A DNA stretch of 64,000 bases from DASRAP01 sp964503275 (lineage in GTDB: Bacteria; Gemmatimonadota; Gemmatimonadetes; Gemmatimonadales; Gemmatimonadaceae): positions 62,001 to 126,000 of the forward strand of contig CAZCZO010000005.1 of the NCBI GenBank assembly GCA_964503275.1, given 5' to 3'. Shown here one piece after another: positions 1-8,481 of this stretch. The first letter of the stretch is position 1; each line of letters begins with the position of its first letter. The position numbers were made by a program, and so were the translations under genes. The notes beneath the pieces were generated by a model. That model was not told where the DNA came from, did no database searches, and saw only the letters and a program-made list of their open reading frames with translations.

Positions 1-272
1 CAGGCGCGCTCGCCGAAGCGATTGGCCACCAGCGCATCGATGGCCTCCACGGCCTCGAGCGCATCGTCGCCGGAGGCACGCATCGTGAGCGTCGACCCGC
101 ACTCGGCGGCGAGCATCATGACCCCCATGATGCTCTTCCCGTTGACCGTCAGGTCGTCGCGCGAGAAGGTGATCTCACTGCGGAACCGCGCGGCGACCTT
201 GACGATCTCGGCGGCCGGGCGCGCATGCACGCCGTTCTCGTTGAGGATGCGGAGCTGACGTTCGATGGTCAC
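1..272 (-). CDS. ptsH: HPr phosphocarrier protein (3' end outside window)
   Basis: HPr carries phosphate from enzyme I to the EIIA domain of the PTS in the cytoplasm. The 90 visible residues contain NGVHARPA, giving the phospho-accepting His16, and NGKSIMG, giving Ser47, the site HPr kinase would phosphorylate. Start is a GTG that shares GTGA with the EIID stop. The last residues run off the left edge; full HPr is about 88-100 residues, so nearly all is present. It is the last visible gene of the hprK-EIIA-EIIB-EIIC-EIID-HPr run. Enzyme I (ptsI) would be expected next, beyond the window. The plus-strand reading frame here is a shadow. Confidence 0.93.
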   Translation of the reverse strand, partial: MTIERQLRILNENGVHARPAAEIVKVAARFRSEITFSRDDLTVNGKSIMGVMMLAAECGSTLTMRASGDDALEAVEAIDALVANRFGERA

Positions 273-1033
273 AGGACGGTAGAGTAGAGGACGTACGCGG
301 CGACGGCGGCCAAGGCCGCACGCCAGCCGTCGAGCCGACGCGACACCAGCGCGGTGCCGATGGTCCAACAGAGCGCCACACCCAGCGCGGACACGAGGGC
401 GACCCGGTCCGCGCCGACCACACGCGCCACGGCCAGGGGCACGGCCACCCCCGCGAGCAAGGCCATGATGCGTCCGATGAGCACCGGCGCTTGGCGGAAG
501 GCCGGGGTCGCGAGCACGCTGGCCAAGCGCAGCCCTTCGCGCCACCCGGCATCGATCGCCCAGAAGCGCACGAGCACGTGCCCAAGATTATAGGTGCCGA
601 GGAACAGGACCACCACACCGAGCGGCCCGAGCCCCAGCCCGAAGGCGAACAGGGCCATGAGGGAGCAGAGGGGCAGCCACCCGGCCCAGATGAGCCGATC
701 GCCCGTGCTCCCCAACGGGCCGCAGCAGGCCGACCGCATCCGCTCGATGAGGGCGGGATCGACCCGGTCGAGTTCGGCCCGGGCCAAGGCCCCCACCGCC
801 AGGGAGGCCAGATACGGGTGGGCGTTGAAGTACCCGCTGTGCCGGGCGACCGCCGCCCGGTATGCGGGGCCATCGCGACCGTCGGGCAGGTAGCGCAGGG
901 CGGGCTCTAGCGCGAAGGCGATGCCGTTGCCGATCATCGTCTCGTAGTTCCACGCGCCTTGGACCGCGAAGAGTCGCAGCATCATCACGACGCGCGTGGA
1001 CCATGGCAGGGCCGGCGGACTCACAGGAACCAT
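269..1033 (-). CDS. PTS mannose-family EIID component
   Basis: Membrane component of a mannose/fructose/sorbose-type PTS permease, which forms the sugar channel with EIIC. The 254-residue protein has the EIID pattern: an N-terminal segment with WNYETMIGNGIAFALEPAL and a C-terminal hydrophobic stretch (GVVVLFLGTYNLGHVLVRFW onward). The open frame extends much further upstream, but that part only shadows EIIC and EIIB. The ATG at 1033 is chosen because it follows a purine-rich stretch and slightly overlaps the end of EIIC; a GTG at 1024 is an alternative. Substrate cannot be read from sequence. The PTS may be mainly regulatory, given hprK beside it. Confidence 0.9.
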   Translation of the reverse strand: MVPVSPPALPWSTRVVMMLRLFAVQGAWNYETMIGNGIAFALEPALRYLPDGRDGPAYRAAVARHSGYFNAHPYLASLAVGALARAELDRVDPALIERMRSACCGPLGSTGDRLIWAGWLPLCSLMALFAFGLGLGPLGVVVLFLGTYNLGHVLVRFWAIDAGWREGLRLASVLATPAFRQAPVLIGRIMALLAGVAVPLAVARVVGADRVALVSALGVALCWTIGTALVSRRLDGWRAALAAVAAYVLYSTVL

Positions 1034-1695
1034 GTGACCCCCAGCGCGATGCCGAATACCGCGAGACCACGGGCCGCGGACGTGCCGCGGACCAGCATCC
1101 AGATGGTCGCGGCACCGAGCGCGGCGGTCAGGCCGATGAGCACGGTGCGTTCGGTCATCGGGCTGCCCGACCAGCGCGGCACGATGGCCGCCACGGCGGG
1201 CGTCAGGAGCAACAGCGCGAGGAAGGTCACGATCGCGCCCCGTGCGGCGTCGGCGGTGAGGCCGAGCAGTTGCAGACGGCGGATCGCGGCCGCGTCTCCC
1301 GCCGCCAATGCGGTCTGGGCGCCGTGCGCGAGCCGCGCGTTCCACTGGCGCACGAGGACCATCGACTCGCCGCTGGCCCACGCAGTGAGCAGCGCCGCGA
1401 GCACGGCGAGCGCCAGCTGCCCCACGGGAGCGCTGGCGCCCTGCGCGTAGAGGACCCCCCCGACCACGGACGCCGACCCCCATTCGGGATAGCGCGAGGC
1501 CCCGAACGGGAGTGTGCCCAGCGCGATCATCTCGAGCACGACCCCGATGATCAGACCCCGCTCGGGATCGCCGGCGAAGGCACCGGCCACCGTCGCCGCG
1601 ACCAGCGGGCGCGAGATCATGGCCTGCGGAAAGCCGACCACGTCGAGCCCGAGGATCGCGCCCAGCAGCGCGGCCGGCAGCAGGTCCATGATCAC
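1021..1695 (-). CDS. PTS mannose-family EIIC component
   Basis: Integral-membrane channel subunit of the mannose/sorbose PTS family, 224 residues, almost wholly hydrophobic. It opens MIMDLLPAALLGAILGLDVVGFPQAM and contains GLIIGVVLEMIALG and PFGASRYPEWG, the conserved glycine-rich region of this family. Its ATG overlaps the EIIB stop as ATGA (1692-1695), and it overlaps the EIID start by 13 bases, so the membrane pair is translationally linked. About six to seven membrane segments can be picked out. The sugar is unknown. Confidence 0.93.
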   Translation of the reverse strand: MIMDLLPAALLGAILGLDVVGFPQAMISRPLVAATVAGAFAGDPERGLIIGVVLEMIALGTLPFGASRYPEWGSASVVGGVLYAQGASAPVGQLALAVLAALLTAWASGESMVLVRQWNARLAHGAQTALAAGDAAAIRRLQLLGLTADAARGAIVTFLALLLLTPAVAAIVPRWSGSPMTERTVLIGLTAALGAATIWMLVRGTSAARGLAVFGIALGVTWFL

Positions 1696-2180
1696 GGCGA
1701 GGCGTTCGCGAGCAGCGACGCCAACGAGACCGGATCGGCCGACGGCAGGTCCTGCGCCGTGACATCGATCCCGCCCGCGGCCATCGCTTGCAGGTCGGCG
1801 ACTTCGCTCGGCGTGAGGAACACGTAGCGCAGGTGCTCCACGCGTCCCGGGCGATGATGCACCCCGCCGACGTTCACGCGTTCCACGCGGCCCGAGCCCT
1901 CGGCGAGCCGACGCATCGTCGCCGTATCGCCGGTCAGCACGATCCCCGGCCGCTCGTCGGCGAGATGGTCGGCCAGCCGCGCGACGGCGCGGTCGACGCT
2001 CTCGAAGTACAGCGCCATGTCGTCGGGCACGCCCATGCGGTAGAGGTCCTGCTCCCAGTCGTTCGCGGCGACCTGGTCATCGACCAGCACGATGAAGCCG
2101 ATCTCCAGCGGCTGCCCCCAGCCCACCACGACCTGGCCGTGGATCAGGCGATCGTCGATCCGGAACAGTTCAACGGACAT
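1692..2180 (-). CDS. PTS mannose-family EIIB component
   Basis: Cytoplasmic phosphotransfer protein that takes phosphate from EIIA and passes it to the sugar at the EIIC/EIID channel. The 162-residue protein opens MSVELFRIDDRLIHGQVVVGW; His14 in RLIHGQV is the phosphorylated residue of this family. A good Shine-Dalgarno (GAGGGA) lies just upstream of the ATG. It overlaps the EIIA end by 11 bases and EIIC by 4. It is a stand-alone EIIB, unlike E. coli ManX, where A and B are fused. Confidence 0.94.
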   Translation of the reverse strand: MSVELFRIDDRLIHGQVVVGWGQPLEIGFIVLVDDQVAANDWEQDLYRMGVPDDMALYFESVDRAVARLADHLADERPGIVLTGDTATMRRLAEGSGRVERVNVGGVHHRPGRVEHLRYVFLTPSEVADLQAMAAGGIDVTAQDLPSADPVSLASLLANASP

Positions 2181-2556
2181 CCGTTCCCTCCCAGGCCCGC
2201 AGGTGCGCGCGGCCCCGCTCCACGAGCGCGCCGGGTGCCCCCGGCGTGTCGGGTGCCAAGGCGAGGTCGAGCAACAGCGGCAGGTTGACGCCGGCGATCA
2301 CCTGCACGGATGGCCGCTCGCGCTGGACGCGCCGCGCCGCCATGGTGCAGCTGCCGGCCGGCAGGTCGGTGCAGATCAGCGTGGCGCCGCTCTGGTCGAC
2401 GGCCGTGCGCAGCGCGTCGTACAACGACGCCGCGTCGTGGCCGTCGTTCGACAGCGTGAGGAACCGGTCGGCGCGGCCACCGATGAGCACGGCGGCCTCG
2501 ACCAGCGCCGACGCCAGGCGACCATGCGCCGCGACGATCACGGGCCCCTCACTCAT
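2170..2556 (-). CDS. PTS mannose-family EIIA component
   Basis: Soluble phosphocarrier receiving phosphate from HPr. The 128-residue protein begins MSEGPVIVAAHGRLASALVEA; His11 sits in the V-x-A-A-H-G motif at the end of the first strand, matching the active histidine of the EIIA-Man fold. Downstream AVLIGG and the CTDLPAGSCTMAARR region match the dimer-interface part of the family. It overlaps hprK by 8 bases and EIIB by 11, so all belong to one transcript. Confidence 0.92.
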   Translation of the reverse strand: MSEGPVIVAAHGRLASALVEAAVLIGGRADRFLTLSNDGHDAASLYDALRTAVDQSGATLICTDLPAGSCTMAARRVQRERPSVQVIAGVNLPLLLDLALAPDTPGAPGALVERGRAHLRAWEGTDVR

Positions 2557-3517
2557 CGTCGTCCTGGAGATAGCGATTCACGTCGGCAGCGCGGCGCATG
2601 CGCCCGATCAGCCGCTCGTTGAACTGCTCGGCCGCGTTCGTCCCGCCGCTGTATTTCAACAGGTGATTCATGGCGATGACCTCGGCGATCACCGTGATGT
2701 TCTTCCCCGGATTGAGGCGCACTTTGATGAACGGCACCTCGACACCCAAGATGGTCGTGGTGGCTTCGTCGAGTCCGGTGCGTTCGACGGCGGCGTTCGC
2801 GTCCCAGGGCTCGAGCCGGACGACGACCTCGATGCGCTTCTGCTGCCGGACCGCGTGGATCCCGAAGATGGCCGGCACGTCGATCAGGCCGACCCCGCGG
2901 ATCTCCATGAAGTGCCGCTGCAACTCGTGGCCGCGCCCAAGCAGCACGTCCGTCCCCCGACGACGGATGAGCACGAGGTCGTCCGCCACCAGCCGATGCC
3001 CGCGCTCCACGAGGTCGAGCACGCACTCGGACTTGCCGATCCCGCTCGTCCCGGTGAACAGCAGGCCGACGCCGAACACGTCGGCCAGCGAGCCGTGCAT
3101 GTTGGTCGCGGGGGCGAACTCGTTCTCCAGGTACGGATTCAGCTGTTTGTAGAACTCGGCCGTGCGTAGCTGCGAGCGCAGCACCGCGACGCCGGCGTCG
3201 CGCGCGAGGGCGTCCATCCCGTCGGGGAGATCCTGCCCCTTCGTGATGAACACGCAGGGGATGGGATACGCGAGCAGGCGCGCGAGGGTCTCGCGGCGCT
3301 CGGCCTCGGGGCGTGATCGGAGATACGAGATCTCGGTCTCGCCGAGGACCTGGATGCGGTGGGCGAGGAAGCGCCCGGTCCACCCCGCGAGCAGCAAGCC
3401 CGGGCTCTGGGCTTCGCCCGCGCTGATCTCGCGGCTGAGTCCGTCGGGCGAGCCATACAGCTCGAGGCGCAACGGCTCGCGGAGTCGATCGACCAAGGTG
3501 CCGACGGTCAGTGGCAT
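2549..3517 (-). CDS. hprK: HPr kinase/phosphorylase
   Basis: Phosphorylates HPr on its regulatory serine using ATP or pyrophosphate, and removes that phosphate again, linking sugar state to PTS flux and gene control. The 322-residue protein has the N-terminal HprK domain, then Walker A GTSGIGKS (156-163), the conserved DD pair (179-180) and, near the C-terminus, VRLNPGKN. Its neighbours are four PTS proteins and HPr, so its target is encoded about 2.5 kb away in the same run. The ATG shares one base with the stop of the glycosyltransferase (TGATG). Confidence 0.96.
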   Translation of the reverse strand: MPLTVGTLVDRLREPLRLELYGSPDGLSREISAGEAQSPGLLLAGWTGRFLAHRIQVLGETEISYLRSRPEAERRETLARLLAYPIPCVFITKGQDLPDGMDALARDAGVAVLRSQLRTAEFYKQLNPYLENEFAPATNMHGSLADVFGVGLLFTGTSGIGKSECVLDLVERGHRLVADDLVLIRRRGTDVLLGRGHELQRHFMEIRGVGLIDVPAIFGIHAVRQQKRIEVVVRLEPWDANAAVERTGLDEATTTILGVEVPFIKVRLNPGKNITVIAEVIAMNHLLKYSGGTNAAEQFNERLIGRMRRAADVNRYLQDDDE

Positions 3518-4635
3518 CAGCGTTGTCTCGCGGGCGGGTGGTGGATCGTGTGCTGCAGGAGGGCTTCGCTGGTGCTCGCGCAGCGATCCCAGGTGAAGGT
3601 CTCCGCGAACAGGCGCGCCCGCCGTCCCAGCGTCTCCACGAGGGCCGGGTCCGACGCCAGCCGGTCGAGCGCCGTGCCGAAGGCCGCGACGTCGCCGTGG
3701 GGCACGAGATATCCCGTCTCACCGTGCCGCACCGACTCACGGATCCCCGGGGAATCTGATGCGACGACCGGCGTTCCGCTCGCCGCGGCCTCGAGGTTCG
3801 TCAGTCCCCAGCCCTCCTTGGGAGACGCGAGTGCCAGCGCCCATGCGCGGCGCAGCAACGTCTGCTTCTGCGTCTCGTCGATGAAGCCGAGGAATCGCAC
3901 CCGCGCGCTGAGCCCAAGGCGCTGGGCGAGGGCTTCGAGCTCGGCGCGGTGATCGCCCGCGCCGGCGATCTCGAGCACGGCGCGGGGGTCGCGCACCTGC
4001 GCGAAGGCGCGGATCACGACGTCCACGCCCTTGTAGCGTTTGAGTCGACCGAGATAGGCGAAGGTCGGGACGGTGGCCCGCTCGGCGGGGTCGGGCGTGT
4101 AGTGGTCGAACGCGATCCCCGGATAGTTCACATGCACGAGCTCACGCCGGATGCCCCGGGCCACCAGGTCGTCCGCCGTGGACTGCGAGATGGCCTCGAA
4201 GGGGATGTCGCGGTACACCCGGGCGAGGGGGCGTTCGGACAGCCACACCGCTGCACCGAGCACGAGGCCGAGCTCGGTGATGGCCGCGGAGCCGAAGAGG
4301 TGCGGCACCCACGCGACGATGGGCGGCGTGGTCCAGCGCGGCGTGTACAGCGGGACCTTGTTGATGTCCTCGACCAGCACGTCGTAGCGCTCGTGACGCA
4401 GGGTGCGCTCCCAGACCCGGCGCACCAGGAACGGGAACGACTGGCGGGTCCCGACGCGCACGACACGCATCCCGTCGAGCGTCGCGGTCGGGGGAGCACC
4501 GGCCCATCCGCCACAGAGCAAGGTGACGTCGTGCCCACGCGCCACGAGTCGTCCGAAGACCTCATGCAGCAGGATCTCCGCGCCCCCGGCCTGCGGGTTC
4601 TCGCGGTCCTGCCAGTTGAGGACGACGATGCGCAC
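3517..4635 (-). CDS. Glycosyltransferase, GT4-type
   Basis: Probable GT-B fold glycosyltransferase of family 4, 372 residues. It opens VRIVVLNWQDRENPQAGGAEILLHEV, the N-terminal nucleotide-sugar fold with the glycine-rich loop, and contains TFAYLGRLKRYKGVDVVIRAF and, near residue 280, GWGLTNLEAAASGTPVVASD, which carries the family's E-x7-E-like donor-binding region. Start is a GTG that directly abuts the nusB stop. Donor and acceptor are unknown. It lies between nusB and hprK, with no other surface-polysaccharide gene nearby, so no pathway can be assigned. Confidence 0.85.
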   Translation of the reverse strand: MRIVVLNWQDRENPQAGGAEILLHEVFGRLVARGHDVTLLCGGWAGAPPTATLDGMRVVRVGTRQSFPFLVRRVWERTLRHERYDVLVEDINKVPLYTPRWTTPPIVAWVPHLFGSAAITELGLVLGAAVWLSERPLARVYRDIPFEAISQSTADDLVARGIRRELVHVNYPGIAFDHYTPDPAERATVPTFAYLGRLKRYKGVDVVIRAFAQVRDPRAVLEIAGAGDHRAELEALAQRLGLSARVRFLGFIDETQKQTLLRRAWALALASPKEGWGLTNLEAAASGTPVVASDSPGIRESVRHGETGYLVPHGDVAAFGTALDRLASDPALVETLGRRARLFAETFTWDRCASTSEALLQHTIHHPPARQR

Positions 4636-5055
4636 CTACAGGCGCCCCGACCGCCGCGCGAAGGCGTCGAGCACGCCATTCACGAACCGGGCGCTCGGCA
4701 GCCCGCCGAATCGCTCGGCCAGCCGGATACACTCTTGCAGGACGACGCGCGGCGGCGTCTCGGCCTGCACGAGTTCGGCCGCGCCGAGCCGCAGGAGCGA
4801 GCGCTCGATCGCCCCCAGGCGCTCGACCCGCCAGTTGTCCGTCACCGCATCGAGATCACGGTCCAGCTCCGCGCGACGCGCGATGACGACCCGCAGCAAG
4901 CGTTCCGCGAACGCGCGCTCATCGGGATCGACGGCCAAGTCGTCGAAGACGGTGGTCGCGACGCGCCCGATCGCGTCGGTCCCGCGCATATCGGCCGCAT
5001 AGAGCGCCTGCAAGGCGCGGGCGCGCGCCCGCTGCGCCCGCCTACGCGTCGTCAC
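4636..5055 (-). CDS. nusB: Transcription antitermination factor NusB
   Basis: NusB binds boxA RNA with NusE (S10) in rRNA antitermination complexes. The predicted product is 139 residues, the usual size, and almost all helical. It shows RARALQALYAAD at the start, LLRLGAAELV in the middle and RFVNGVLDAFAR near the end, the conserved NusB blocks. The open frame extends upstream, but the GTG at 5055 (VTTRRRAQRARARALQ) gives a normal N-terminus and a short overlap with the ribH end. ribH-nusB adjacency is common in bacteria. Confidence 0.93.
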   Translation of the reverse strand: MTTRRRAQRARARALQALYAADMRGTDAIGRVATTVFDDLAVDPDERAFAERLLRVVIARRAELDRDLDAVTDNWRVERLGAIERSLLRLGAAELVQAETPPRVVLQECIRLAERFGGLPSARFVNGVLDAFARRSGRL

Positions 5056-5536
5056 CGTCCACCGCGTCAACGGCGTCGAGCCGTGCGAACAGATCCGCCA
5101 TCTCGAGGGCCACGAGCACCGCGTCGCTGCCCTTGTTGCCGTGCGCGCCCCCCGCACGCGCCTCCGCCTGCTCGTCGTTGTCCGTGGTCAGGATGCCGAA
5201 CGCCACCGGCACGCCGAACTCCAACGACAGCGCCTGCAACCCGCTCGCCGCCTCGCCCGCGACGTAGTCGAAATGCGGCGTGTCCCCACGGATCACGGCA
5301 CCCAAGGTGACGATGCCATCGTAGCGGCCCAGCTCGAGCAGCCGGCGCACCACCACGGGGATCTCCCACGCGCCCGGCACCCAGAACACGTCGATGTCGT
5401 CGGCGGCCACGCCGGCCTCGCGCGCCGTCACGAACGCCCCGTCGTGGAGGCGCTGCACGACCTCGAGGTTGAAACGACTGCAAACGAACGCGAGGCGGCG
5501 CCCCGCGCCGTCGGGCGATCCCGTGAATTCCGGCAT
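5042..5536 (-). CDS. ribH: 6,7-dimethyl-8-ribityllumazine synthase
   Basis: Joins 5-amino-6-ribitylaminouracil with 3,4-dihydroxy-2-butanone 4-phosphate to make lumazine, the penultimate riboflavin step. The 164-residue protein has SRFNLEVV (substrate binding), VPGAWEIP, and GAVIRGDTPHFDYV, in which His88 is the catalytic histidine. The C-terminus has an acidic tail of DAVDGDDA type. ATG immediately follows the ribBA stop without a gap, and the 3' end overlaps nusB. It is the last of four riboflavin genes ribD-ribE-ribBA-ribH. Confidence 0.97.
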   Translation of the reverse strand: MPEFTGSPDGAGRRLAFVCSRFNLEVVQRLHDGAFVTAREAGVAADDIDVFWVPGAWEIPVVVRRLLELGRYDGIVTLGAVIRGDTPHFDYVAGEAASGLQALSLEFGVPVAFGILTTDNDEQAEARAGGAHGNKGSDAVLVALEMADLFARLDAVDAVDGDDA

Positions 5537-6739
5537 TCAGATGGCCTTGAGGTGTCCGAGTTTCTCGCGCTTGGTGGCGAGGTAGTCCGCGTTGGCCTGC
5601 GTCGCGGGCGCGACGATCGGCACCCGCTCGAGCACCGTGAGGCCGTAGCCCTCGAGCCCGACCAGCTTGCGCGGGTTGTTGGTCATGGGCCGGATGGAGC
5701 GCAGCCCGAGGGCGCGCAGGATCTGCGCCCCGATTCCGTAGTTGCGCAGGTCAGGCGCGAAACCGAGCGCCTCGTTCGCCTCGACCGTGTCGGCCCCACG
5801 GTCCTGCAACTCGTAGGCCTTCAACTTGTTCAGCAACCCGATCCCACGCCCTTCCTGGTCGAGGTACACGATGACGCCGCGCCCGGCCTCGGCGACCATC
5901 TGCATCGCCGTATGCAGCTGCCAGCGGCAGTCGCAGCGCATCGAGTGGAAGGTGTCGCCCGTGAGGCACTTGCTATGCATGCGCACGAGGACATCCTCGC
6001 CATCGCCGAGGTCACCGTACACCAGGGCCACATGCTCACGGGCGTCCACATCGTTGGTGAAGCCTACGAGCGTGAAGTCACCGAACTCGGTGGGCAGCCG
6101 CGCGGTCGCGACGCGGTGCACGAGCGACTCCGTTTGCAGACGGTGCGCCACGAGCTGCGCCACGGTGATGAACGTGAGCCCGTGCCGCGCCGCGAAGGCC
6201 TCGAGCTGCGGACGCTTCGCGGTGGTGCCGTCGTCGTTCAGGATCTCACAGATGACGCCGGCCGGATTGAGGCCGGCCAAGCGGCAGAGATCCACCGCGG
6301 CCTCGGTGTGGCCGACCCGCTGCAACACGCCGCCGTCGCGCGCGCGCAGCGGATGCACATGCCCGGGACGCCGCAGGTCGGCCGGCACCGTCTCGGGGTC
6401 GATGGCGACCTTGATGGTCGTGGCCTGATCGGACGCCGAGATCCCCGTGGTCACGCCGAAGCGCGGCGCGGCATCGATGGTCACCGTGTACGCCGTGCGG
6501 AACGCGTCGGTGTTCTCGGCCCCCATCATCGGCAGGTCGAGGGCCGCCACGCGCTCGCTGGTCAGCGCCAGGCAGATCATCCCCTTGGCCTGCATCAGGA
6601 AGTTGACCTTCTCCGCGGTGATGTGCTGCGCCGCGATGATCAGATCGCCTTCGTTCTCGCGGTCCTCGTCGTCGGCCACGACCACGAACTTCCCTGCGCG
6701 CAGGTCCTCGATGGCCTGCGTGATCGTCCCGAACGCCAT
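5537..6739 (-). CDS. ribBA: Bifunctional DHBP synthase / GTP cyclohydrolase II
   Basis: Makes two riboflavin precursors: dihydroxybutanone phosphate from ribulose 5-phosphate (N-terminal half) and diaminohydroxy-ribosylaminopyrimidine phosphate from GTP (C-terminal half). The N-half has DDEDRENEGDLI, the acidic metal site. The C-half has the zinc cysteines in CLTGDTFHSMRCDC and DQEGRGIGLLNK. The frame opens at GTG 6772, which would overlap the ribE stop as GTGA. I prefer ATG 6739 because AGGAG lies five bases upstream and it gives 400 residues starting MAFGTITQAIEDL, normal for RibBA. Confidence 0.95.
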   Translation of the reverse strand: MAFGTITQAIEDLRAGKFVVVADDEDRENEGDLIIAAQHITAEKVNFLMQAKGMICLALTSERVAALDLPMMGAENTDAFRTAYTVTIDAAPRFGVTTGISASDQATTIKVAIDPETVPADLRRPGHVHPLRARDGGVLQRVGHTEAAVDLCRLAGLNPAGVICEILNDDGTTAKRPQLEAFAARHGLTFITVAQLVAHRLQTESLVHRVATARLPTEFGDFTLVGFTNDVDAREHVALVYGDLGDGEDVLVRMHSKCLTGDTFHSMRCDCRWQLHTAMQMVAEAGRGVIVYLDQEGRGIGLLNKLKAYELQDRGADTVEANEALGFAPDLRNYGIGAQILRALGLRSIRPMTNNPRKLVGLEGYGLTVLERVPIVAPATQANADYLATKREKLGHLKAI

Positions 6740-6768
6740 CCCGTCTCCTGACGGTCCGCGACCGTCGC

Positions 6769-7380
6769 TCACGATGTCACCCCCGCCGCGGCCCCATACG
6801 GGGCCGCCAGCTGCTGGACGTATTTCCCGATCACGTCCAACTCGATGTGCACGACGTCGCCGACCGCGCGGTCACCGAGGTTGGTGTGTCGCCGTGTGTA
6901 GTCGATGATCGACAGCCCCAGGCGCTCACGGCCGGGCCGCGCATTGACCGTGAGGCTGACGCCGTCGACCGTGACGCTGCCGTGGAGGACGCAGAGCGCC
7001 TCCGCCTCCGGCCACAGGGCCAGCTCCATGATCCACGCATCGCCCTCCTCCCGCAGCGCCACGACCGTCGCCACCCCATCGACGTGCCCCTGCACCAGGT
7101 GGCCACCGAGGCGATCGCCGAGACGCATAGCGCGCTCGAGGTTGACCCGTCGCCCGACCTCCCACTGCCCGACATGCGTGCGCGCGAGGGTCGTCGCGAC
7201 CGCCGCGACCACGAAGACCCCCGCGCGATGCTCCCGCACGGTGAGGCACACCCCATCGCAGGCGATGCTCTCGCCCTCGACGAGCGCGTCGAAGTCGGCC
7301 GCGATCGTGAGCGTCCGCCCGACCGGGGTCTGCTCGACATCGACCACGTGACCCACGTGGGAGATCAATCCGGTGAACAC
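6769..7380 (-). CDS. ribE: Riboflavin synthase alpha subunit
   Basis: Dismutates two lumazine molecules into riboflavin. The 203-residue protein starts with the family signature MFTGLISHVG and contains two similar barrel halves, with CDGVCLTV near residue 45 and GHLVQGHVDG at about residue 95 opening the second half. It follows ribD by 13 bases and precedes ribBA. Length and both halves are normal. Confidence 0.96.
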   Translation of the reverse strand: MFTGLISHVGHVVDVEQTPVGRTLTIAADFDALVEGESIACDGVCLTVREHRAGVFVVAAVATTLARTHVGQWEVGRRVNLERAMRLGDRLGGHLVQGHVDGVATVVALREEGDAWIMELALWPEAEALCVLHGSVTVDGVSLTVNARPGRERLGLSIIDYTRRHTNLGDRAVGDVVHIELDVIGKYVQQLAAPYGAAAGVTS

Positions 7381-7393
7381 AGAGCGTCGACGG

Positions 7394-8479
7394 TCAGTCC
7401 AGGGGAGCGTAGGTCATCGCCAGGTCGTCGCCGAGGCGCTCGGCGTCGCAGAGCCGCCATCGACGGGCGTCGACCAGGGGGCGCGGTGGCACCGCCCCGA
7501 AGGCCGAGAGCGCCGACATCCCGAGCAGCAGTGGTGCCTGCAAGATAACCAGTCGGTCGACGAGCCCGTGCCCGAGCAGGGCGCCGGCGAGGCCTGCCCC
7601 CCCTTCGCACAGCAGGCTGTCGATGCCGTCGGCACGCAGCCGGCGCAGGGCCTCCGGGAGCACAGGTTCCGCGAGCAGCGTCACCCCAGCGGCCTCGAGC
7701 GGCGCCAGATGCGCCGCGCCGGCCGGCGACGTCACGACGGTCGTCGGCACCTGCGCGGCCGTGCGGACCAGGCGGAGCGACGCGGGGAGCCGCCCGCGCC
7801 GGTCGAAGACCACGCGGCGCGGGGCGATGCGTGGTGGACGGCCCTCACGCACGGTGAGCTGGGGATCGTCCGCGAGCGCGGTGCCACTTCCGACCGCGAT
7901 GGCGTCGTGCCCCCCGCGGAGTCGATGCACGACGCGCCGCGCTGCCGGCCCAGTCAGCCAACCCGGGGCACGCGAGGCATCGGCGATCGCGCCATCGATG
8001 GACGTCGCCAGCTTGAGCGTGACGAAGGGCCGGTCGCTGCGAAAGCGGTGCAGGAACGGGGCGATGAGCTCGCCGGCGGCGTCCGCCCCGACCCCAGCGG
8101 TGACCGCGATCCCCTGCGCGCGCAGCCGCGCGGCGCCGCCGCCCGCCACGGGGTGCGGATCGTCCACCGCGTACACGACCCGCGCGACACCCGCGGCGAC
8201 GATGGCCTGCGTGCACGGCGGCGTGCGGCCGTGGTGATCGCAGGGCTCCAACGTGACGTACAGCGTGGCTCCGCGCGCGTGTTCGCCGGCCGCGCGCAAG
8301 GCGACCACCTCCGCGTGGTCGCCCCCGAGCACCGCATGATAGCCCTCGCCGACCAGCACGCCGTCACGGACCACGACCGCCCCGACGAGCGGGTTCGGCG
8401 CGGTCTGCCCCCAGCCCCGGCGCGCGAGGGTCAGCGCACGCCGCATCCATCGCGCATCGGTGGCGGCGTGCGCGTCCAT
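7394..8479 (-). CDS. ribD: Riboflavin biosynthesis deaminase/reductase RibD
   Basis: Bifunctional enzyme: the N-terminal deaminase acts on the pyrimidine product of GTP cyclohydrolase II, and the C-terminal reductase reduces the ribosyl side chain with NADPH. The deaminase zinc site is visible as HAEVVAL and PCDHHGRTPPCTQAI. The reductase half begins at about residue 150 (RPFVTLKLATSIDGAIA) and includes LLCEGGAGLAGALL. 361 residues is standard. It is the first rib gene of the run and starts 2 bases after the stop of a secreted-protein gene. That leaves no room for an FMN riboswitch. Confidence 0.96.
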   Translation of the reverse strand: MDAHAATDARWMRRALTLARRGWGQTAPNPLVGAVVVRDGVLVGEGYHAVLGGDHAEVVALRAAGEHARGATLYVTLEPCDHHGRTPPCTQAIVAAGVARVVYAVDDPHPVAGGGAARLRAQGIAVTAGVGADAAGELIAPFLHRFRSDRPFVTLKLATSIDGAIADASRAPGWLTGPAARRVVHRLRGGHDAIAVGSGTALADDPQLTVREGRPPRIAPRRVVFDRRGRLPASLRLVRTAAQVPTTVVTSPAGAAHLAPLEAAGVTLLAEPVLPEALRRLRADGIDSLLCEGGAGLAGALLGHGLVDRLVILQAPLLLGMSALSAFGAVPPRPLVDARRWRLCDAERLGDDLAMTYAPLD

Positions 8480-8481
8480 GC

